DNA from: Rickettsiales bacterium
GTDB taxonomy: Bacteria > Pseudomonadota > Alphaproteobacteria > Rickettsiales > UBA3002
Direction of reading: 5' to 3'
DNA: 6,553 bases
NCBI GenBank assembly: GCA_002725445.1
Contig: PBPD01000068.1
Coordinates: 1-6,553 of the forward strand
Made by a program: the position numbers and the translations under genes. Under the pieces are notes generated by a model. It was not told the origin of the DNA, did no database searches, and saw only the letters and a list, made by a program, of their open reading frames with translations. Position 1 is the stretch's first letter. Every line of letters begins with the position of its first letter. Shown here one piece after another: positions 1-5,290 of this stretch.

Positions 1-1
1 T

Positions 2-664
2 ATTCAATATGCAGTGCAGCCATCGCCAGACGGGATTGCGCAAGCCTTTATCATTGGCAAGGACTTCATTGGTGACAGTCCGGTTTCGCTGATCCTGGGT
101 GACAATATTTTCTTCGGCCACCGCCTGCCCGATAATATGGTTGAGGCCACACAAGTGAATAAAGGCGCTTCGGTATTCGCCTATCGTGTGAAAGACCCCG
201 AACGGTACGGTGTGGTGGATTTCGACAAACAAGGCAAAGCACTCAGCCTTGAAGAGAAGCCACAAAACCCACGTTCGCACTGGGCGGTGACGGGATTGTA
301 TTTCTACGATAATCAGGTGGTAGATATTGCCAAAGACCTCAAGCCATCGGCGCGTGGCGAGCTGGAAATTACCGATGTTAACAAGGCCTATCTGGAGCAG
401 GGCAACCTGAATGTGAAGCTGCTGGGACGTGGTGTTGCATGGTTGGATACGGGTACGTTTGATTCGTTGCTGGCAGCTGGCCAATTCGTACAAACCATCG
501 AGGCGCGCCAAGGGTTGAAGATTGCCTGTATCGAAGAAGCGGCCTACCGTAAAGGCTTCATTGATGACGAGCAATTGCTGCGTCTTGCGGCCGATGTGGG
601 TAAGAATCAATATGGCGAATATCTGCGCACGATCGTGCAGGAAGCAAAGGAACTGGCTGCGTGA
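2..664 (+). CDS. rmlA: Glucose-1-phosphate thymidylyltransferase RmlA (5' end missing)
   Basis: This enzyme makes dTDP-glucose from dTTP and glucose-1-phosphate, the first step of dTDP-L-rhamnose synthesis in the cytoplasm. The reading frame is open from base 2 and gives 220 residues. It begins with I-Q-Y-A-V-Q-P-S-P-D-G, which in the family lies roughly 70 residues into a protein of about 290, so the window edge cuts off the N-terminal nucleotide-binding G-G-x-G-T-R-L segment. Visible family blocks are the VQPSPDG substrate loop, LGDN with the metal-binding aspartate, the ERYGVV and EEKP blocks, VTGLYFYD, the KPSARGELEITD block and GRGVAWLDTGT with the second metal aspartate. The C-terminus (AYRKGFID and after) is normal. 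A GTG at base 14 lies inside the conserved core and is not the true start. The TGA stop overlaps the rmlD start in a GTGA. Identity is secure; only the 5' end is unknown. Confidence 0.96.
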   Translation: MQYAVQPSPDGIAQAFIIGKDFIGDSPVSLILGDNIFFGHRLPDNMVEATQVNKGASVFAYRVKDPERYGVVDFDKQGKALSLEEKPQNPRSHWAVTGLYFYDNQVVDIAKDLKPSARGELEITDVNKAYLEQGNLNVKLLGRGVAWLDTGTFDSLLAAGQFVQTIEARQGLKIACIEEAAYRKGFIDDEQLLRLAADVGKNQYGEYLRTIVQEAKELAA

Positions 665-1539
665 GCATTCTCGTTTTTGGCCGTAGCGGCCAGATAGCGC
701 GTGCATTGCAAAAAGCCATTGGCCCGCGTGGTATTTTTCTGGGACGTGACGAAGCCGACCTGTCTAAGCCAGACACATTGCACGACATCATAGAATCGCA
801 TGCCCCGCGTGCGGTGATCAATGCGGCGGCCTACACGCAGGTGGACAAGGCTGAGGAAGAGGAAGCGTTAGCCACTACCATCAATGCCGACGCACCTGCC
901 GCTATGGCAGCTACATGTTACGAACTGGGGATTCCGTTTGTGCATTACTCCACCGATTATGTGTTTGCAGGCGACGGTAATGCCATGCGCGATGAAGCGG
1001 AGCCAGTGGCGCCGCCCAATGCCTATGGCCGCAGCAAATTGGCTGGCGAATTGGCGGTGGAAGCCGAAGGTGGGCAGTTTCTAATTTTCCGCACCTCATG
1101 GGTGTATGATGCAGAAGGCAAAAACTTTTTCACCACCATGTTGCGACTGGGCGTAGAGCGTGAAAGCCTGAATATTGTGAACGACCAGATAGGCGCACCC
1201 AGCTATGCTCCGCATTTGGCGCAGGCCACGATGAAAGCGCTTGAAACGGCTATGCAGATGGATGCATTCCCCAGCGGGGTGTACCATATGTGTAATGCGG
1301 GCGAGACCAACTGGTGCGAATTTGCGCAAAGCATATTTGAGGGCGCACGTCGCCATGGCGCTATTTTGGCGGTTGGCGATGTGCAGGGCATTCCAAGCAG
1401 TGCCTATCCGACACCGGCCACGCGCCCCCTTAATTCGCGCCTTGACTGCACCAAGCTACAGGCTATCTTCGGCGTAACCATGCCAGACTGGCGTGAAGGA
1501 TTAAACGCATGTTTGGAGCAGACCTATGAAACTGCATGA
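661..1539 (+). CDS. rmlD: dTDP-4-dehydrorhamnose reductase RmlD
   Basis: RmlD catalyses the last step of the rhamnose pathway, reducing dTDP-4-keto-L-rhamnose to dTDP-L-rhamnose with NAD(P)H. It is an extended short-chain dehydrogenase of normal length (292 residues). The Rossmann loop G-R-S-G-Q-I-A lies at about residues 7-13, AAYTQVDKAE at 56-65, STDYVF at 97-102, the catalytic Y122-x3-K126 pair in AYGRSK, and RTSWVY at 144-149. The C-terminal RPLNSRLDCTKL block is typical. The start is a GTG that overlaps the rmlA stop in GTGA. It is supported by an AAGGA Shine-Dalgarno at 647-651 and by the family N-terminus, where the glycine loop follows a few residues after the first methionine. The 3' end overlaps rmlC by 14 bases. 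The order A-D-C differs from the common rmlBDAC; rmlB is not in the window and may lie upstream. Confidence 0.96.
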   Translation: MSILVFGRSGQIARALQKAIGPRGIFLGRDEADLSKPDTLHDIIESHAPRAVINAAAYTQVDKAEEEEALATTINADAPAAMAATCYELGIPFVHYSTDYVFAGDGNAMRDEAEPVAPPNAYGRSKLAGELAVEAEGGQFLIFRTSWVYDAEGKNFFTTMLRLGVERESLNIVNDQIGAPSYAPHLAQATMKALETAMQMDAFPSGVYHMCNAGETNWCEFAQSIFEGARRHGAILAVGDVQGIPSSAYPTPATRPLNSRLDCTKLQAIFGVTMPDWREGLNACLEQTYETA

Positions 1540-2083
1540 TTGCCCCATTGAAGGGCTGAAAGTGATTGAGCTGGCTGTGCATGGTGATGCACGCGGCTTT
1601 TTTGTAGAACGTTACCACAAAGGCAAGCTGGCCGATTCTGGCTTTACCGAAACGTTCGAGCAGGATAACCACTCGCGCTCTGCACCCGGTATTTTGCGTG
1701 GTCTGCACTACCAGCATACGCCCGCGCAAGGCAAGCTGGTGGGGGTGACACGCGGAAAAGTGTGGGACGTGGCGGTGGATGTGCGCCCTAATTCGCCTAC
1801 TTTTGGGCAATATTATGGCGTGGAATTGTCTGACGAAAATGGCCGTCTGTTCTGGATGCCGCCGGGCTTTGCACACGGTTTTTGTGTGCTGGGCGATGAA
1901 CCTGCCGACATGTATTATAAATGCACTGGCGTGTATAATCCTGAAGGAGAGGGTGGCATTCGGTTTGACGATGCGGAGATCGGCATTGAATGGCCGATAG
2001 ATAATCCTACGATTTCTGAGCGCGACACCAATCTGCCAAGCTTCGCTGAATACAAGGCCAACCCACCACAGTGGCATGGCTGA
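1526..2083 (+). CDS. rmlC: dTDP-4-dehydrorhamnose 3,5-epimerase RmlC
   Basis: RmlC epimerises C3 and C5 of dTDP-4-keto-6-deoxy-D-glucose to give the L-rhamno configuration used by RmlD. It is a cupin-fold homodimer in the family. The 185-residue product has the usual length and every family block: GDARGFFVERYH at residues 20-31, QDNHSRS at 46-52, and RGLHYQ at 58-63 with the catalytic His61. It also has the MPPGFAHGF block at 111-119, the YYKCTGVY block with the active-site tyrosine near 130-131, and SERD at 164-167 with the conserved aspartate. The ATG at 1526 is preceded by TGGAG at 1514-1518 and matches the expected N-terminus. The 14-base overlap with rmlD and 8-base overlap with the following glycosyltransferase imply coupled translation. 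No key residue is missing. Confidence 0.96.
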   Translation: MKLHDCPIEGLKVIELAVHGDARGFFVERYHKGKLADSGFTETFEQDNHSRSAPGILRGLHYQHTPAQGKLVGVTRGKVWDVAVDVRPNSPTFGQYYGVELSDENGRLFWMPPGFAHGFCVLGDEPADMYYKCTGVYNPEGEGGIRFDDAEIGIEWPIDNPTISERDTNLPSFAEYKANPPQWHG

Positions 2084-2873
2084 AACGCCTGAACATAGCT
2101 ATGATGTAACGGCGTGCATTGTCACGCATCATAGTGATATCGATGGCTTGCGCAATGCCATAGAGAGTTTCAACGCCGCAACCTGCAATGCCCATCTGGA
2201 CATAGTCGATAACGCATCATCTGCTGACTATCGCATGCAGCTGGATGCGCTTGCATGCAACGTGATAGATGCGGGTAGCAATGCCGGGTTTGGACATGGC
2301 CATAATGTAGGGCTGCGCCACGCCCCCTCCAGCCGCTATCATTTGGTGTTGAACCCTGACGTTGTGATTCACAAAGACGCATTGGAAGACATGGTGCGTA
2401 CTATGGACGCACATCCAGAAATAGGCCTGCTTGGCCCAAAGATACTGAACCCCGATGGCAGTATTCAGCCGCTTAACAAACGTGCACCTACGGTGCTGGA
2501 TTTGTTTCTGCGGCGTTTCGCGTTCGGCGGCCTGAAGCAATGGGCACCGATCCGCAAGCGGCTCGATTATTTTACCATGCAGGATGTTGGCTACGATGCG
2601 CCATGTGAGGTGGATTTCATGAGCGGGTGTTTCATGCTGTTCCGCCGTGACGCGTTGGAGGCGCTTGAGGGGTTTGACGAACGCTTCTTTATGTATCTGG
2701 AAGATGCCGACATTACCCGCCGCATGCATGCGCGTAGCAAGGTTATGTATTATCCGGACGCTAGCATCACCCATGCATGGGCCCGCGGCTCGCATAAAAG
2801 CTTCAAACTCTTCTGCGTGATGCTGCATTCGATGTGGGTATATTTTAATAAATGGGGGTGGCGCTGGTGGTAA
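2076..2873 (+). CDS. Family 2 glycosyltransferase, WbbL-like (probable rhamnosyltransferase)
   Basis: This is a GT-A fold, inverting family 2 glycosyltransferase of 265 residues. The N-terminal domain has VDNASS at residues 44-49, the nucleotide-binding N-A-G-F-G-H-G-H-N-V-G-L block at 69-80 and LNPDV at 92-96, which stands in for the DxD metal site. Next come GLLGPKILNPDGS near 118-129, D-F-M-S-G-C-F-M at 180-187, GFDERFFMYLEDAD at 199-212 with the probable catalytic acidic pair, and a C-terminal basic/aromatic segment ending NKWGWRWW. These blocks match WbbL-type rhamnosyltransferases, which add L-rhamnose from dTDP-L-rhamnose to a lipid-linked sugar at the cytoplasmic face of the inner membrane. 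No transmembrane helix is evident; the aromatic tail may bind membrane. Its position directly after rmlC supports dTDP-rhamnose as donor, but the acceptor and exact donor are inferred. The 8-base overlap with rmlC and lack of a clear Shine-Dalgarno point to translational coupling. Confidence 0.88.
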   Translation: MAETPEHSYDVTACIVTHHSDIDGLRNAIESFNAATCNAHLDIVDNASSADYRMQLDALACNVIDAGSNAGFGHGHNVGLRHAPSSRYHLVLNPDVVIHKDALEDMVRTMDAHPEIGLLGPKILNPDGSIQPLNKRAPTVLDLFLRRFAFGGLKQWAPIRKRLDYFTMQDVGYDAPCEVDFMSGCFMLFRRDALEALEGFDERFFMYLEDADITRRMHARSKVMYYPDASITHAWARGSHKSFKLFCVMLHSMWVYFNKWGWRWW

Positions 2874-3775
2874 AACGCGTTGCAGTCACAGGAGCAAACG
2901 GGTTTGTAGGCAGTGCATGCTGCGCGCATTTGCGGGCGCAAGGCGTGGAAGTGGTGCCTCTCACACGCGAGCATATTTCGCTGGATACCGACATCGACAT
3001 ACGCCCACACCTGACAGGGGTGGATGCAATAGTGCATTGTGCGGCGCGTGTGCACGTGCTGCAGGAAGATGCCGAAAATCCCGCCGAAGCTTTCGTGCGC
3101 GCCAACACCGAGGCCACACGGCTGATGGCTCAGCAGGCAGAGGAGAAGGGCGTTAAACGTTTTGTGTTTTTGTCTTCTATAGGCGTGTTGGGCAACCGCA
3201 CTGCCGCTGGTGCACCGTTTGATGAAAATACAGTGCCGCGCCCGCATTCGGATTATGCACGTTCGAAATGGCTGGCGGAGCATTACCTGCAGGAGCACAC
3301 CAAAATGCAGGTGGTTATTTTACGTCCGCCTTTGGTGTACGGGCCTGAGGTGAAAGCGAATTTTTTGAAACTATTGAAAGCCGTCGATGCCCGGTTGCCT
3401 TTGCCGTTACGATCCATCCATACGCCGCGCGATTTTTTGTATGTGCAGAATTTATGCGAGGCAATACACCAGGCATTAACCGTACGCAAAGCGGCAGGGA
3501 AGGCCATAAATCTCTGTGACGGAGAGGCCATCGGCGTCGCTGAGTTGGTGCGAGCGCTGGCAACCTATATGCATAAGACGCCAGTCCTTCTGCCATGCCC
3601 CGAAATGATGCTGCGGGTGGCAGGCAAAGTGACAGGCAAAAAAAACATGATCGACGGCTTATGCAATCGATTGGAAATTGATAATCAGCACGCAACGCGT
3701 ATATTGCAATGGACACCTGGCACATCGCTGCATGATGGGCTGAAAGAAACCGTAGCGTGGTATAAAACACAATGA
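2852..3775 (+). CDS. Extended SDR sugar-nucleotide epimerase/4-reductase, WbpV/Gne-like
   Basis: The product is an NAD(P)-dependent extended short-chain dehydrogenase of up to 307 residues. It shows the Rossmann motif TGANGFVG at residues 13-20, VDAIVHCAARVHV at 57-69, FVFLSS at 104-109 with the catalytic serine region, the Y135-x3-K139 pair in DYARSK, and ILRPPLVYGP at 156-165. This pattern, especially HCAARVHV and the RPPLVYGPxVKANF block, recalls the UDP-glucose 4-epimerase-like subgroup containing WbpV. Members act as UDP-HexNAc 4-epimerases or reduce UDP-4-keto-6-deoxy-GlcNAc to UDP-QuiNAc or UDP-FucNAc. Which reaction applies here cannot be read from the sequence. The ATG at 2852 gives a 22-base overlap with the glycosyltransferase. 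The in-frame GTG at 2867 would give a 7-base overlap, a better Shine-Dalgarno (GGGGGTGG, 2854-2861) and an N-terminus (V-K-R-V-A-V-T-G-A) closer to relatives, so the true start may be 2867. The stop overlaps the next gene in ATGA. Confidence 0.85.
   Translation: MGVALVVKRVAVTGANGFVGSACCAHLRAQGVEVVPLTREHISLDTDIDIRPHLTGVDAIVHCAARVHVLQEDAENPAEAFVRANTEATRLMAQQAEEKGVKRFVFLSSIGVLGNRTAAGAPFDENTVPRPHSDYARSKWLAEHYLQEHTKMQVVILRPPLVYGPEVKANFLKLLKAVDARLPLPLRSIHTPRDFLYVQNLCEAIHQALTVRKAAGKAINLCDGEAIGVAELVRALATYMHKTPVLLPCPEMMLRVAGKVTGKKNMIDGLCNRLEIDNQHATRILQWTPGTSLHDGLKETVAWYKTQ
2854..2861 (+). promoter_or_regulatory. Candidate Shine-Dalgarno deciding the SDR start
   Basis: GGGGGTGG lies 5 bases before the in-frame GTG at 2867. 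It is an imperfect G-rich match to the anti-Shine-Dalgarno. The alternative ATG at 2852 has only A/T-rich sequence just upstream. This favours GTG 2867 as the start of the SDR gene, although coupling to the overlapping glycosyltransferase could make either start usable. Confidence 0.4.
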
Positions 3776-4641
3776 GCCGTATTTCCTACGTAAATGGCGC
3801 TTATATGCCGCATGCTTATGCGCATGTGCCGATTGAAGATCGTGGCTATCAATTTTCAGATGGCATTTATGAGGTGGTCGCTTATTACAATCAGCGCATG
3901 CTGGATGCCGCGCCGCATCTTGACCGTATGGAACGCTCACTCAGCGAGCTGAACATTCCAATGCCGATGGCACGCCGTGCATTTGAACTGGTGTTGCAGG
4001 AGCTGATGCGCCGCAATCGCCGTCGCAATGGCTTGCTTTATATTCAAATCACGCGTGGTGTGGCCGCCAAACGTGATCATGCGATGTCGGGTGACATGAT
4101 GCCTATGGTTACACTCAGTGTGCTTCCAGCCAAAATTCCACCCGCATGGATGCGCGAAGATGGCTGCAAAGTGGTGACCGCGCCTGATCAGCGTTGGACG
4201 CGCTGCGATATCAAATCCATCAGCTTGCTTGCCAATATTTTAGCCAAAAAAGTATCGGCCGATGCGGGCGTGCGCGAAACATGGCAATTGCTGGAAGATG
4301 GCACTGTCACAGAAGGATCGCTGTCTAACAGCTATATCGTAAAAGATGGCGTGGTTCGTACACACCCAACCACCCACGCGATTCTGGGCGGGGTGACGCG
4401 TAGCGTGACGTTAGAGCTGGCGCGCAATGCAGGCATTGCGGTTGACGAAACGCCGTTCACACTTGAGGATATCAAAACTGCGGATGAAGCGTTTTTGACC
4501 AGTGCGACCTCTAATGTCCTACCTGTGGTGCAAGTGGATGACATGGTGGTTGGGGACGGAAAGCCAGGCGCTGTAACGCAACAATTGATGACATTGTTTG
4601 ACGCGCATATTGCCGAACAAGTAGGAGAGATTCATGCCTAA
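3772..4641 (+). CDS. dat: D-amino acid aminotransferase (class IV PLP enzyme)
   Basis: This fold-type IV PLP enzyme swaps amino groups between D-amino acids and 2-oxo acids, typically D-Ala plus 2-oxoglutarate to pyruvate plus D-Glu, supplying peptidoglycan precursors. Its 289 residues match the family. The N-terminus YVNGAYMPHA and EDRGYQFSDGIYEVV (22-36) contains Y33, equivalent to Tyr31 of the Bacillus enzyme. TRGVAAKRDH (94-103) carries the R-x-H pair that in true D-amino acid aminotransferases binds the substrate carboxylate. D-I-K148-S-I holds the PLP lysine, E181-G-S-L-S-N the cofactor-tuning glutamate, and ILGGVTR (204-210) the phosphate loop. The Y33 and R101/H103 set argues against a branched-chain aminotransferase or aminodeoxychorismate lyase. 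It begins in an ATGA overlap with the SDR gene, has no good Shine-Dalgarno, and overlaps the next gene by 8 bases, so it appears co-translated with the polysaccharide genes. That placement is odd for a peptidoglycan enzyme. Confidence 0.92.
   Translation: MSRISYVNGAYMPHAYAHVPIEDRGYQFSDGIYEVVAYYNQRMLDAAPHLDRMERSLSELNIPMPMARRAFELVLQELMRRNRRRNGLLYIQITRGVAAKRDHAMSGDMMPMVTLSVLPAKIPPAWMREDGCKVVTAPDQRWTRCDIKSISLLANILAKKVSADAGVRETWQLLEDGTVTEGSLSNSYIVKDGVVRTHPTTHAILGGVTRSVTLELARNAGIAVDETPFTLEDIKTADEAFLTSATSNVLPVVQVDDMVVGDGKPGAVTQQLMTLFDAHIAEQVGEIHA
4623..4629 (+). promoter_or_regulatory. Strong Shine-Dalgarno for the HAD phosphatase gene
   Basis: AGGAGAG ends 4 bases before the ATG at 4634. It is the strongest ribosome binding site in the + strand unit and lies within the last codons of the aminotransferase gene. 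It supports ATG 4634 as the start and would permit initiation independent of coupling. Confidence 0.65.
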
Positions 4642-5290
4642 AGCGATTTTGTTTGATTGGGATAATACGTTGGTCAATACCTGGCCGACCATTCACGCAT
4701 CACTAAACCATACGCTTCGCACCATGGGGCACCCTGAATGGAGCTTGGAAGAGGTGAAGGCCAGTGTGAAGCGCTCCATGCGGGATAGCTTTCCCGAGCT
4801 GTTTGGCGATGCATGGGAAAAGGCCGCCAATGAATATCAGTCCCATTATCGCAGTGTGCATCTGGAGAATCTGGAAGCCTTGCCTGATGCTGAGTCTATG
4901 CTGCAATGGCTGAAACAGCAGGATCGTTTTGTCGGTGTGGTGAGTAATAAGAAAGGCAATAATTTGCGCGATGAAGTCGAGCATATTGGCTGGGGCAAAT
5001 ATTTTGATGTGGTCATCGGCGCGCAAGACGCGGAACACGACAAGCCGCACCCCGCGCCTGTTAATCATGCGCTGGAGCATGCAAGCCTGCCTGCCAATCA
5101 GGATGTCTGGTTTATCGGTGATACTACGATTGATCTGGAATGCGCGCAGAATGCAGGTGTAACGGGCGTGCTATACGGCGATGTGGCAACCGAAAATAGC
5201 CGCTATCAGGGGGTGCCATTTGTGCATCATGCAATCAGCCACACAGCGTTGCAGGACCTGTTGAATAAAGCATTTAATGCTGCGGCATAA
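4634..5290 (+). CDS. HAD-superfamily phosphatase, phosphoglycolate phosphatase-like
   Basis: This is a haloacid dehalogenase-type phosphomonoesterase of 218 residues, soluble and Mg2+-dependent by family. All four motifs are present: motif I F-D8-W-D10-N-T-L with the nucleophile and acid/base aspartates, motif II V-V-S104-N-K, motif III lysine K137 in HDKPHP, and motif IV I-G-D163-T-T-I-D167. Residues of about 15-90 form a helical cap of the C1 type, as in Gph and beta-phosphoglucomutase relatives. W9 in motif I and the HDKPHP block occur in Gph-like proteins of alphaproteobacteria, but the substrate is not fixed by these motifs. Phosphoglycolate, a sugar phosphate or a nucleotide are all possible. 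It is the last gene of the + strand unit, overlaps the aminotransferase by 8 bases (ATGCCTAA), and its 3' end runs 17 bases into the convergent tyrA gene. Confidence 0.88.
   Translation: MPKAILFDWDNTLVNTWPTIHASLNHTLRTMGHPEWSLEEVKASVKRSMRDSFPELFGDAWEKAANEYQSHYRSVHLENLEALPDAESMLQWLKQQDRFVGVVSNKKGNNLRDEVEHIGWGKYFDVVIGAQDAEHDKPHPAPVNHALEHASLPANQDVWFIGDTTIDLECAQNAGVTGVLYGDVATENSRYQGVPFVHHAISHTALQDLLNKAFNAAA

Noticed and set aside
14..664. GTG at base 14 as the start of rmlA
   Set aside because: The four codons before it (I-Q-Y-A) continue the conserved RmlA sequence, so the gene is truncated by the window edge and does not begin here.
1442..1469. Possible internal promoter TTGACT - 16 bases - TATCTT near the end of rmlD
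   Set aside because: The -35 fits but the -10 is poor and the spacing is short. It lies in conserved coding sequence and no independent evidence supports it.
1463..2077. 204-codon open frame on the - strand opposite rmlC
   Set aside because: It is rich in His, Arg and Ile with no recognisable motif and lies wholly antisense to a complete, motif-rich rmlC. It is best explained as a shadow of that gene's codon pattern.
2721..2732. Perfect 12-base palindrome CGCATGCATGCG
   Set aside because: It lies in GT2 codons for R-M-H-A and can be explained by codon choice. No spacing partner or second copy was noticed.
2217..2828. 203-codon open frame on the - strand opposite the glycosyltransferase
   Set aside because: The translation is low in typical protein features and shows no family pattern, while the + strand has clear GT2 blocks throughout.
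2750..3298. 182-codon open frame on the - strand spanning the GT2/SDR junction
   Set aside because: Its composition is Cys/His/Arg-rich with no motif, and it crosses two well-supported + strand genes.
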